Shown: piece by piece, positions 25,443 through 35,400 of the stretch
Layout of the letters: every line of letters starts with the position of its first letter
Numbering within the stretch: position 1 is the first letter of the stretch
Assembly: GCF_007992495.1 (NCBI RefSeq)
Contig: NZ_BKAJ01000083.1
Coordinates: 1 to 64,000, forward strand
Length of the DNA stretch: 64,000 nt
Direction of reading: 5' to 3'
Source: Reyranella soli
GTDB taxonomy: Bacteria > Pseudomonadota > Alphaproteobacteria > Reyranellales > Reyranellaceae
Translations under genes and position numbers: made by a program
The notes under the pieces: model-generated
The model's database searches: none
The model's input: only the letters and a program-made list of their open reading frames with translations
What the model was told of the DNA's origin: nothing

Positions 25443-28400
25443 TGGCCGCGTTTTCCGGTTCTGGCGGTCTGGTCTTCTCGATATTGACCAGGAACGCTTT
25501 GAACTCCGGCGTCTGGGAATTGGCGTCACCGACCGACGGCGTCAGAGTGTTCGCGCCATAGCCTTTGCGGGCCTGACCGGTGAAGCCCCAGTGGATCGGC
25601 ACGCCAATTACGTGCGTCGAGCCGCCGTTCACCGTCAGGGGCCGGATACGCTTGGTCACATAGGCCTTGCATACGACCACGCCGCGCTTGGAGGTCAGAC
25701 GCACCCAGCCGCCCTGCTCGATGCCCTTTTCCTTCGCCAGGGTTTCGCCGATCTCGACGAATTCCTCCGGCTGCAGGATCGAGTTCATGCGTCCGTGTTT
25801 GGTCCAGACGTGAAAATGCTCGGTCAAACGATAGGTGGTCGCGACGTACGGGAAGTCCGACGCAGTGCCGAAGGCCGCCCGGTCATCAGCGAACACACGC
25901 GCCACCGGATTCGACTCGACCTTGGGATGCAGGACGTTCGGCACCGGCGATTCGAAGGGCTCATAGTGCTCGGGGAACGGTCCCTCGACCATCTGGTCGA
26001 GGGCGAACAGGCGCCCCAGTCCCTCGGTGTTCATGATGAACGGACCGACCCCGTCGGACGGCTTCGTGGTCGGCCCATAGTCGGGCACATCGATGCCGAC
26101 CCAATGGCTGCCGTTCCACCGAATGAGCGGCTTGGCGGGGTTCCACGGATTGCCGGCCGGGTCGGCGCTGGCGCGGTTGTACATGATTCGCCGGTTGGCC
26201 GGCCACGCCCATCCCCAATTCGGCGCGATACCCTGCTCACGCGGGTCGGACGCATCGCGCCGCGCCATCTGGTTGCCCTTCTCAGTATAGCAACCAGTGA
26301 ATATCCAGCAGCCGGACGAGGTCGTACCGTCGTCACGCAGCTGGCCAAAGTTGTCGAGTAGCTGTCCGGCGCGCAGCACAACGGCGCCGCTTGCGTCATT
26401 GAGGTCCGTGAATGTGTAGCCGTTCATGTCCTTTGCCAGCTCTTCCGGGTCCGGGCTGATCGGATCCGTATAGTTCCAGCTGAGGTTCAGGATCGGATCT
26501 GGGAAAGCGCCGCCTTCCTTGCGATACATCTCGCGCATGCGATGGAAGATCCCCGTCATGATCCAGATGTCGGATCGAGCCTCGCCTGGACCATCCGTCG
26601 CCTTCCAGTGCCATTGCATCCAGCGCGCCGAGTTGATCAGCGACCCGTTCTCCTCGGCGAAGCAGGTCGTGGGGAGCTGGAACACCTCGGTCTGGATTTT
26701 CGCCGGATCGGACGGGTTCTGCGGGCCGAAGTCCTGCCAGAATCGTGAGGTCTCTGTGTCCAGCGGATCCATCACGACGAGGAACTTCAGATTGCCTAGC
26801 GCGCGGCGGATCTTTCCCCTGTCGGGGAACGACTGAAGTGGGTTGAAGCCCTGGCAGATGTAGCCGTTGATCTCGCCTTTCGCCATCATCTCGAAGGCGC
26901 GCAGGATGTCGTAGCCGTCATTGTCGAGCTTCGGCAGCCAGTCATAGGCCCAGTCGTTATCGGCCCGTGCGGCGTCTCCGTAGATCGCCTTCTGGAAGCT
27001 GACGAAGAAACTCCGGTAGTTCTGCCAGTAGCTGGTCTGCCCCGGACGCAGCGGTTTGTATTGCCGGGTCTGCATGTACTGCTCGAAATTCGTCTCTGCG
27101 TCGTTCGGCAACGTCATATAGCCCGGCATCAGATTCGACATGAGCCCGACATCAGTCAGGCCCTGGATGTTGGAATGGCCGCGCAAGGCGTTCATCCCGC
27201 CGCCGGCGACGCCGATATTGCCGAGCAGGAGCTGGACGATCGCCATTGTGCGGATGTTCTGTGAACCGACCGAATGCTGAGCCCATCCCAGTGCGAACAG
27301 GTTGGTCAGTGCCTTGTCGGGTGCCGCGGTGCTGGCGATCAGCTCGCAGACCTCGAGGTACTTGTCCTGGGGCGTGCCGCAGATGCGCGACACCATTTCA
27401 GGCGTGTAACGATCGACATGCTGGCGCAGGAGATTGATCACGCAGCGCGGGTGCTGCCAGGTGTCGTCGACCTTGGCGTAGCCCTGGTCATCGACTTCGT
27501 AGTGCCAGCTCGACTTGTCGTAGCTGCCGCCCTGCTCATCGTAGCCGGTGAACAGGCCCTCCTCGAAGCCGAAGTCTTCCCGCACGATCAGGCCGGCATT
27601 GGTATAGGCCCGCACGTATTCTCGTTGGATCGCTCCCTTCTCCAACAGAAGGCGGATCACGCCGCTCAAGAAGGCGATATCGGTGCCGGGGCGGATCGGC
27701 GCATATACATCGGCGACCGAGGCGGTGCGAGTGAAACGCGGATCGACCACGATCACCTTGGCCCGGTTCTCGATCTTCGCCTCGATCACCCATTTGAAGC
27801 CGCATGGATGGGCTTCGGCGGCATTGCCTCCCATGCACAGCACGACATTGGCGTTCTTGATGTCCTGCCAGGTGTTGGTCATTGCGCCTCGACCGAATGT
27901 TGGGCCCAAACTGGACACCGTCGGTCCGTGTCAAACCCTCGCCTGGTTGTCGAAGATCAGCATTCCCATGGACCGGACGGTCTTCCACGTCAGGTACGCG
28001 GTCTCGGTCGACGAAGCCGAAGCCGCCAGCATGCCGGTGGTGAGCCAGCGGTTGACCGTGGCGCCGTTGGCATTCCTAGCGATGAAGTTTGCGTCGCGAT
28101 CATGCTTCATCAGCCTGGCGATGCGGTCGAGCGCGAAATCCCAGGAGACCGGCTTGAATTCGTTACTGCCGGGCGCCCGGTATTTCGGCTGCTCGAGGCG
28201 GGTCGGCGCATGGACGACGTCAAGCAGCGCCGACCCCTTAGGGCAAAGCGTGCCGCGATTCACCGGATGGTCCGGATCGCCCTCGATGTGGATGATGTTC
28301 GACTTCGCGTTCTTGGCGCGATCGCCGGCGCTGTAGACCAGGATGCCGCAAGCTACCGCGCAATAGCTACAGGTGTTGCGGGTCTCGGTCGTGGCCGCAA

Positions 28401-28524
28401 GCTTGAAGGGACGGACCGCAGCCGCTAGGGCCTCACCCGACGGCCCGAACCCGAGGGCGCCGAGTGTCGAGGCGGCAAGACCGGCGCCCGTGAGCTTGAT
28501 GAAGCCGCGACGTCTCAGCTCCAT
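25435..28524 (-). CDS. fdhG: Formate dehydrogenase alpha subunit, selenocysteine-containing
   Basis: A 1029-residue molybdenum bis-MGD catalytic subunit oxidising formate to CO2 in the periplasm. It starts with a Tat signal (MELRRRGFIKLTGAG). A [4Fe-4S] site CSYCAVACG...LCPKGSA follows at about residues 50-95. An in-frame UGA at 27933-27931 is codon 198 and lies in NQARV-U-HGPTV, exactly where FdnG/FdoG carry selenocysteine. The reading frame then continues without break (GPTFGRGAMTN, VVLCMGGNAAEAHP) to the normal C-terminal MopB domain (WVRLTSKRG). Standard gene calling splits it into two proteins of 197 and 827 residues; it is one gene. Confidence 0.95.
27889..27933 (-). promoter_or_regulatory. 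Bacterial SECIS element next to the fdhG UGA codon
   Basis: Directly after the UGA (27933-27931) the mRNA contains GACCGA (27926-27921) complementary to UCGGUC (27896-27891), enclosing a 24-base loop region with UCCAGUUUGGG. Bacterial SECIS hairpins lie immediately 3' of the Sec codon, and the sequence order CACGGACC..ACGGU.UCCAGU matches the E. coli fdnG region as I recall it. The precise fold needs a structure prediction. Confidence 0.7.
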
Positions 28525-28529
28525 TGCTA

Positions 28530-28829
28530 CTACCTCTCCAACTGGGGAAGGTTGAAGCCACCCTGGCGCAATAGTCGCTCCAGCACCGGGATACCCTCCG
28601 CGGATCTACCTCTTTGGCAGTCGTACAAAGCCAGCTCGGCGTAGGACTTCTCTGCCAAGCCAAAGAACACCGGGTCCTCGTCGTACCTCCACCAAAGGTC
28701 GTAGAGATGGCTGCAGCGCGCCATGAGCGCAGACGACGAGGGCTGCTGCGCTGACGCGAATGCCGCCGCGGCCGAGACCGACATGGCGCAAGCCGCCAAA
28801 CAGATTGCCACGCGAATCCGTGTGACCAT
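28530..28829 (-). CDS. Small exported protein preceding formate dehydrogenase
   Basis: A 99-residue protein with a Sec signal (residues about 1-27, ACAMSVSAAAAFASAQ). The mature part is helical with YDLWWRYDEDPVFF, AELALYDCQRGR and GIPVLERLLRQGGF; it has two cysteines, one in ARCSHLYD and one in LYDCQRG. It ends five bases before fdhG and is likely the first gene of the operon. Similar small exported proteins precede fdh operons in Rhizobiales, as I recall; the role is unknown. Confidence 0.7.
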   Translation of the reverse strand: MVTRIRVAICLAACAMSVSAAAAFASAQQPSSSALMARCSHLYDLWWRYDEDPVFFGLAEKSYAELALYDCQRGRSAEGIPVLERLLRQGGFNLPQLER

Positions 28830-28968
28830 TGGCTTCCTCTTCGCAGACGGTCGGTACGCCGCGTCAGGCGCGCTTCGACGACAATGCTGTGACGATGTCT
28901 AAGGCTGCCGACCTTGCGCAAAAGCGATGGTTGGAAGATGGAGCACTCGCGGGAGCTGGTCGATTGTA

Positions 28969-28996
28969 CCTTGGTGCTAGCGAGGTAAACCAAGGC
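28969..28996. promoter_or_regulatory. Inverted ACCTTGGT/ACCAAGG pair upstream of the fdh operon
   Basis: ACCTTGGT at 28969-28976 and ACCAAGG at 28990-28996 face each other with centres 21 bp apart (two helical turns). The site lies 140 bp upstream of the first fdh-operon start (28829, minus). The same motif occurs in front of the aldehyde dehydrogenase (45090), the histidine kinase (49332 and 49442) and the flavodoxin gene (52871), so it is probably an operator for one of the FixJ-like regulators (inference). Confidence 0.5.
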
Positions 28997-29183
28997 ATCG
29001 GTGCTTAAGGGTGCTTCATTGGCTGCTGGGTCATGCAAAACGCGCTCGAGAAGGCCGACGGACTTCGTTTGGCCGCAACGCGCTGCTCTCTATACCGCGC
29101 TTGGGTAACTACGACCCCTTGGTATCAATGGCACGATGGACCAACAGGCCCATCTTCTGTTTGACACTTCGTGCATTTCATTT

Positions 29184-29511
29184 TCAGCGCATAGCTTCAT
29201 CTACGCGCGCGATCTTCTGATCGAAAGGAGGAGATCGAAGTCGAGTCAGGGCAATAACGCTCGGCAGAGCTTCTGCTGTCCAGAGCTTCCAATCTGGATC
29301 AGTCGTCCTGGCGAAAAAGCAACCCCCAGCGCCGCGCGAACGCATTCAACTCGGCTGAATCAAGGGTCCCTTTGCGATCCATTTGTTGCAGTCTTTCTCG
29401 GCCTTTTGCGAAATCGGGGTTGCGGCTTAGGTACTGGAAAGCAAATCCAGGGTCATCGAATGTCTGGAGCTTCTCGTACGCCTCCAAGGACCGCCAATAC
29501 GCGCGGCTCAT
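29184..29511 (-). pseudogene. Truncated second copy of the FseA-type excision activator (DUF6499 plus start of DUF2285)
   Basis: The first part (29511-29299) encodes a 70-residue DUF6499 domain, MSRAYWRSLEAYEKLQTFDD..., ending FARRWGLLFRQDD then TGA. In the +1 frame the sequence continues DWKLWTAEALPSVIALTRL, the beginning of the DUF2285 domain, then degenerates and stops at 29184. UUU-C at 29316-29313 fits the +1 slip reported for M. loti msi172-msi171 (UUU to UUC). Homology to the intact copy at 58272 covers about 29240-29600, including upstream GGGAGTCGCTAACG. It is a relic, perhaps of an earlier ICE. Confidence 0.75.
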
Positions 29512-29599
29512 GCGTCTGCTTCTTCGGTTGCTCGCATTCACACCCCTCTTCGGTTGGAACGCAGGATGCAAAACCGCGCACTACTTCGTTAGCGACTCC

Positions 29600-29985
29600 C
29601 CGCACTAAAAAGATACTGGTGCATGCAAGCAAAGAACCAAACTACAACCCGATTTGGACAAGTCCCTTGAAAGAGAATACTCTGAGATGAAATGCCCGAC
29701 AACGCGGCGCCACCTCGTGGATGAGGATCCGAGAGGTGCTGGCGCTCAATGTGAGGAATTCGCGGCGGGCTAGCCCCCGCACTCGGAAAGCGTTTCTCGG
29801 GCTACTGGCAATTGTAACACCCCGAGGCTCTCCGGTAGCGATAGCGCTTAATAGACGTATCGCTGGCTAACGGACTTCTTGCAGCTTTTCACGCCAAGTT
29901 GAAGCTACATCGTCCAAGTGCGTGCTGGATCGGATCGGCGTGACGACAGACCGGTGATGTTCGGCCGCGTCTCTCTGGTGGCGAT
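29600..29985. other. Intergenic region before the ICE left module
   Basis: No gene is supported. The stretch holds short AT-richer pieces and an imperfect repeat around GCTTAATAGACGTATCGCTGG (29847-29868). No tRNA gene or obvious attachment core could be recognised by eye. Confidence 0.3.
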
Positions 29986-30048
29986 CAAGAGAGGAAGAGG
30001 TGGCTCCGCTACGCATGACGGATTCTCAGGCTTAGGGAGAGTCTCTTG
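29986..30048 (+). promoter_or_regulatory. Purine-rich leader with long-range stem before parB
   Basis: CAAGAG (29986-29991) is complementary to CTCTTG (30043-30048), 25 bases before the start codon. The 14-mer AAGAGAGGAAGAGG at 29987-30000 is identical to one in the leader of the helicase gene (32349-32362), and a shorter version precedes radC (39173). This suggests a shared leader type on ICE genes. Confidence 0.45.
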
Positions 30049-30072
30049 GCCGTCCGTCGCGGAGTATCCCCA

Positions 30073-32166
30073 ATGGCAAAGGCCGTTCAGAAGATCACGC
30101 TCAGCGCCTCACGCGACATCCCCTTCAACAAGCTGGCATTCAGTCAGTCCAATGTCCGGCGAATTAAGGCCGGTGTCTCGATCGAGGACCTGGCCGAAGA
30201 CATTGCCCGGCGCGGGCTCTTGCAGAGCCTCAACGTCCGGCCGGTTCTCGACGCCGATGGCTCGGAGACGGGCACGTTCGAGATCCCGGCTGGCGGTCGC
30301 CGATATCAGGCGCTCCACCGCCTCGTGAAGCAGAAGCGGCTCTCAAAGACGGCGCCGATCCCTTGCATCGTCCGTAGTGCATCCGCCGAGGTTTCGGCCG
30401 AGGACGATTCGCTTGCCGAGAATGTGCAGCGTGTCGCCCTCCATCCGCTGGACCAGTTTCGCGCCTTCAAGGCCCTGTGTGACCAGGGTGCCGGCGAGGA
30501 TGAGATCGCTGCCCGCTTCTTCGTCCCGCCGGCCGTGGTCAAGCAACGGCTGCGTCTGGCCTCGGTCTCCCAAAGGCTGCTCGGGATATATGCTGAGGAC
30601 GGTATGACCCTGGAGCAGCTCATGGCCTTCACCGTCACCATTGACCATGCACGGCAGGAGCAGGTCTGGGAGGCCCTGCAGAAGTCCTACAACAAGGAGC
30701 CCTACCTGATCCGGCGTCAGCTCACCGAGAGCGCCGTACGGGCCTCCGACCGCCGGGCGAAGTTCGTAGGGGCGGGGGCCTATGAAGGTGCCGGCGGCGT
30801 GGTCCTGCGTGACCTGTTCGAGGATGACGAAGGCGGCTGGCTTCAGGACGTGGCTCTGCTCGATCGGCTTGCGACCGAGAAGCTAGCGATCGAGGCTGAG
30901 AAGATTGCCACCGAAGGCTGGAAGTGGATCCAGGTGGCGATCCACTTTCGCTACGGGCATGCTCATCACCTTCGACGGCTCAACGGCGTGCAAATCGAGC
31001 TCACGGCAGCCGAGCAAGCGACCCGCGATGCCTTGACTGCGGAGCTGGTGACGCTTGAGAGCGAATACCGTGATGCAGATGAGTTGCCGGACGAAGTCGA
31101 TTCGCGCCTCGGCGAGATTGAGATGACGCTTGCTGCGTTCGAGAACCGTCCGGTCCGCTATGACCCATCCGAGACTGCGCGCGCCGGCGCGTTCGTCAGC
31201 ATCGATTCCGAGGGACATCTTGCTGTCGAGCGAGGCTATGTCCGGCCAGAGGACGAGGCAGCCGCCAACGAAGACTCGGCAGAGGAGGGGACATGCGGTT
31301 CCGACGGGACGGTATTTGGAGCTCCCGCCGCCCAGCGCACCGTCATCACCGTTGGTGGAGAGAAGGCGGATGACGACGGTGATGATGAAACCATCAAGCC
31401 GTTGCCGGAACGCCTCGTAGGCGAGCTGACCGCGCACCGCACCCTGGCACTGCGGGACGCGGTGGCGAACAATCCGCACGTCGCCATGACGGCGCTGCTG
31501 CACAAACTTTGCCTCGACACCTTCCAGCACAGCGCGGCGGGCGCGTGCCTTGAGGTTTCGGTGCGCCATGTGTTCTTTCCCGTTCAGGCGTCCGACTTGA
31601 AGGATAGCCTCTCTGCCAAGACGGTCGCGGAGCGCCAGAAGGCCTGGGAGGCGGAGCTGCCCAAGGACGGTGACGCACTCTGGGACTGGCTTTCCGATCT
31701 CGACGACGATCGGCGGGCGGCCTTGCTCGCGCATTGCGTCTCGTTCGGCGTCAATGCTCTCTACGAGAAGAGCGATCGCTATGGTGGTCCGGGCGTTTCG
31801 GTGCATGGCGTCCAGCAGCGCCTTGCCCAGGCGGACCGGCTCGCTCGCGCGGTCGGCCTCGACATGGTAGCGGCGGGCTGGCGGCCGACGGTCGACAACT
31901 ACCTCAGCCGGGTCACCAAGCCCCGCATTCTCGAAGCGGTCCGCGAGGCCAAGGGGGACCATGCTGCCCAGCTCCTGGACCACCTCAAGAAAGGCGAGAT
32001 GGCACAGGAGGCTGAGCGGCTGCTCGACGGTACCGGCTGGCTGCCGGAGCCGCTGCGTCTCGCGGACGGCGTGCCCACGTCCGATCCGGCGGCGGGGGAG
32101 GTTGAGACCCTCCCGGCATTCCTTACCGACGGCGAGGATGCTCAATCTCAGCAGGCCGCCGAATAG
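30073..32166 (+). CDS. ParB/RepB/Spo0J-family protein of the ICE
   Basis: A 697-residue protein with a ParB N-domain: the LAENVQRVALHPLDQFRAF box (ENxxRxxLxPxDQ), followed by a helix-turn-helix (EDEIAARFFVPPAVVKQRLRLASVS). It is much longer than chromosomal ParB (about 300 residues); the remaining 450 residues include an acidic region and ARxHF-type helices without known domains. Such long ParB-like proteins are typical for alphaproteobacterial ICEs and plasmids, next to the large helicase, as here. ATG 30073 is preferred to TTG 30046. A perfect terminator lies 50 bases after its stop. Confidence 0.88.
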   Translation: MAKAVQKITLSASRDIPFNKLAFSQSNVRRIKAGVSIEDLAEDIARRGLLQSLNVRPVLDADGSETGTFEIPAGGRRYQALHRLVKQKRLSKTAPIPCIVRSASAEVSAEDDSLAENVQRVALHPLDQFRAFKALCDQGAGEDEIAARFFVPPAVVKQRLRLASVSQRLLGIYAEDGMTLEQLMAFTVTIDHARQEQVWEALQKSYNKEPYLIRRQLTESAVRASDRRAKFVGAGAYEGAGGVVLRDLFEDDEGGWLQDVALLDRLATEKLAIEAEKIATEGWKWIQVAIHFRYGHAHHLRRLNGVQIELTAAEQATRDALTAELVTLESEYRDADELPDEVDSRLGEIEMTLAAFENRPVRYDPSETARAGAFVSIDSEGHLAVERGYVRPEDEAAANEDSAEEGTCGSDGTVFGAPAAQRTVITVGGEKADDDGDDETIKPLPERLVGELTAHRTLALRDAVANNPHVAMTALLHKLCLDTFQHSAAGACLEVSVRHVFFPVQASDLKDSLSAKTVAERQKAWEAELPKDGDALWDWLSDLDDDRRAALLAHCVSFGVNALYEKSDRYGGPGVSVHGVQQRLAQADRLARAVGLDMVAAGWRPTVDNYLSRVTKPRILEAVREAKGDHAAQLLDHLKKGEMAQEAERLLDGTGWLPEPLRLADGVPTSDPAAGEVETLPAFLTDGEDAQSQQAAE

Positions 32167-32217
32167 AACGACCTGGCGAGCCGCTACTGCGAATCTGCTG
32201 TTCCTCACGCTTCACCC

Positions 32218-32251
32218 GAAGGCCCGACCAGTGTGTCGGGCCTTCATTTTT
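32218..32251 (+). terminator. Rho-independent terminator after parB-like gene
   Basis: GAAGGCCCGAC (32218-32228) pairs perfectly with GTCGGGCCTTC (32235-32245), six-base loop CAGTGT, followed by ATTTTT. It separates the ParB-like gene from the helicase transcript. Confidence 0.9.
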
Positions 32252-32348
32252 GAGGGCACGGGTTTGCTGCTGCTCACGCGCAATGCGTCATGCAGCCAGC
32301 TGCCGCCTGTGGGCATCAAGTATCCGGGGGTCGGATGGCGACGTCGGA

Positions 32349-32442
32349 AAGAGAGGAAGAGGACGGCCGCGACGGGTTTGAGCCGATGGGGCCCTCGAGA
32401 GCGCCCTGCGGTTCGACCCGTTCCCGCTCTCTGAGGTCCTCT
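32349..32442 (+). promoter_or_regulatory. Structured leader of the helicase gene
   Basis: AGAGGAC (32358-32364) can pair with GTCCTCT (32436-32442), just two bases before the start codon and overlapping the GAGG ribosome site. Inside lies GAGAGCG (near 32397) complementary to CGCTCTC (near 32426). The radC leader has the same GAGAGC...GCTCTC hairpin in the same place. The layout suggests control of ribosome access. Confidence 0.5.
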
Positions 32443-32444
32443 CC

Positions 32445-35400
32445 ATGACGATCGTTTCCGCTCCGGCGGCTGCCGAGGCACCGCTGCTTGCCCTCGCTTG
32501 CCCCAAAGCCCACGTGCCACGTGGCCTTGCCGACGCCGCGCGTCTTCTTCTGCCTTATCTCGAGCGCGGCCAGCGCGTCGACGCGGTCGCACTACGCAAT
32601 GCCATGGAACGCGCTTTTGACGGCTCCGATGCGGCCGGCGCCTGGGATTGGAAGGGAGCGTACGATGCCTGCGAGGCCGCGACCGTCCTGTTCCTCCGCA
32701 GGTTCGGTCCAGCCATACGCGCCAAAGCCGCGTCGCCCGCGAGCGTCCTGCAGATGCTGGGCAAGGTGGCTGCTCTTCTGCCTACGCATACACGCCGATC
32801 CCAGGAGAGCCAGGCACTGCAGCAGTTCTCCACGCCAATCGAGCTTGCCTTCGCAGCCGCCACGGCGGCCGCGGCCGGATCGGCCGACGTCGTGCTTGAG
32901 CCCTCGGCAGGGACCGGGTTGCTCGCGATCTTCGCGGAGCTCGCGGGAAGCGGGCTCGCATTAAACGAACTCGCCGAGGCACGCGCCGGACTGCTGAACC
33001 AGCTCTTTCCTGATGTCTCGATCACCCGGCATGACGCCGCTCACATCCATGACCATCTCGATGGGGCGCTGCGGCCAAGCGTGGTCCTGATGAACCCGCC
33101 GTTCTCAGTCGCGGCACATGTCGATGGCACCGTTGCGGACGCGGCCCTTCGCCATATCGCGTCGGCGCTAGCCCGCCTTGCTGATGGTGGGCGGCTGGTC
33201 GCGATCACTGGCGCCAGTGTCTCCCCCGACCATCCGTCCTGGCGTGACGCCTTCGTCCGCCTCCAGGAACGCGGGCGGGTCGTCTTCTCAGCGGCGATTG
33301 AGGGGCGCGTCTATGCCCGACACGGCACGACGGTCGAAACCCGCCTGACGGTCATCGATCGGCTGCCAGCACCGGATCCGGAGTCATTTCCAGCGTCCCC
33401 GGGCATGGCGCCCGATGCGGCCACGCTGCTCGCCTGGGTCCTGCAGCACGTGCCGGAGCGCTTGCCTGTCCACGGAGCTTGTCTCGTTCGCGAGGCTGCG
33501 GGCGTCATCCCTGTCCGTACCAGGCCCGCATCTGCACCACGCCCCGCGTCGAGCGCGGCGACAGCGTTCGCACCCGCCGGTACCGAGCTGGCCTATGAGA
33601 CCGTCGACTGGATGCCGGCCGAGGACGGCCGCCTCACCGAGGCGCTGTATGAGCCGTATCGCCTGCAGTCGGTTCGCATCGAAGGCGCGCGCCCCCATCC
33701 GACGCGCCTCGTGCAGTCGGCAGCGATGGCTTCGGTCGCATCGCCCAAGCCCACCTACCGGCCACGCCTGCCAGCTCAGGTCGTCACTGATGGCATGCTG
33801 TCCGATGCCCAGCTCGAAAGCGTCATCTATTCCGGCGAGGCCCATAGCGGCCATCTGGCCGGATCGTGGCTGGTCGATGAGACCTTCGATGTCGTCTCGG
33901 CGGCACCCGATGGCGCAGAGAACGCCGTGCAGTTCCGGCGCGGCTGGATGCTGGGCGACGGCACCGGCGCCGGCAAGGGCCGCCAGGTGGCGGGCATCCT
34001 GCTCGACAACTGGCTGCAGGGTCGCCGCCGCGCCGTGTGGATCTCGAAGTCCGACAAGCTGATCGAGGACGCTCAGCGCGACTGGTCGGCCCTGGGGATG
34101 GAGCGCTTGCTGATCACGCCGCTTGCCCGCTTCCGCCAAGGCAACCCGATCCGTCTGGAGCAGGGCATCCTTTTTGCCACCTACGCCACGCTACGGACCG
34201 ACGCGCGCGAGGAAAGGGTTTCGCGGGTCCAGCAGATCGTTGATTGGCTCGGATCGGATTTCGACGGAGTGATCGTGTTCGACGAAAGCCATGCCATGGC
34301 GAACGCCGCCGGTAGCAAGGGCGAGCGCGGCGAGCAGGTGCCGTCCCAGCAGGGCCGAGCGGGATTGCGCCTGCAGCACGCGCTGCCGAATGCGCGTGTC
34401 GTCTACGTTTCGGCGACGGGTGCCACCACCGTGCATAATCTCGCCTATGCCCAGCGGCTCGGCCTCTGGGGCGGCGAGGATTTTCCCTTCGCCACCCGCG
34501 CCGAGTTCGTGGCTGCGATCGAGGCTGGCGGCGTCGCTGCCATGGAGGTGCTGGCCCGCGATCTCAAGGCGCTCGGCCTCTACACCGCCCGCTCCCTGTC
34601 CTACGAGGGCGTGGAGTACGAGCTGGTCGAGCACGCGCTCACCCCTGAGCAAATCCGCATCTACGACGCCTATGCCGGCGGTTTTCAGGTCATCCACAAC
34701 AATCTCGACGCCGCCCTGCAGGCCGCCAATGTCACTGGTGAGCGCGGCACGCTCAACGCGCAGGCGAAGTCCGCGGCTCGCTCGGCCTTCGAGTCCGCCA
34801 AGCAGCGCTTCTTCTCGCACCTTATCACCTCGATGAAGACGCCGACGCTGATCGCGGCGATCGAGCGTGACCTCGAGGCAGGCCACGCCGCCGTCATCCA
34901 GATCGTCTCCACCGGCGAGGCTCTGATGGAGCGAAGGCTTGCCGACATCCCGACCGAGGACTGGGGCGATGTCCAGGTCGACATCACGCCGCGCGAGTAT
35001 GTGCTCGACTATCTGGCGCACAGCTTCCCGACACAGCTCTTCGAGCCGTTCACTGATGGCGACGGCAATCTTTCCTCGAGGCCGGTCTACCGCGACGGCC
35101 AGCCCGTGCAGTGCCGGGATGCCGTCGAGCGGCGCGACCGCCTGATCGAACGGCTGGCCGCTCTTGCCCCCGTACAGGGCGCACTCGACCAGATCGTGCA
35201 GCGCTTCGGCACCGACATGGTCGCCGAGGTTACGGGCCGTTCACGGCGGATCGTGCGAAAGGGGGACCGGCTCTGTGTCGAGAACCGCCCCGGCTCCGCC
35301 AATCTTGCCGAGGCCCAGGCCTTCATGGATGACGACAAGCGCATCCTGGTGTTCAGCGATGCAGGCGGGACGGGGCGCTCGTATCACGCCGACCTTGGCG

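Noticed and set aside
27919..27933. Stop codon in fdhG taken as a nonsense mutation or gene split
   Set aside because: The UGA sits exactly at the selenocysteine position of FdnG/FdoG and the frame continues with full homology.
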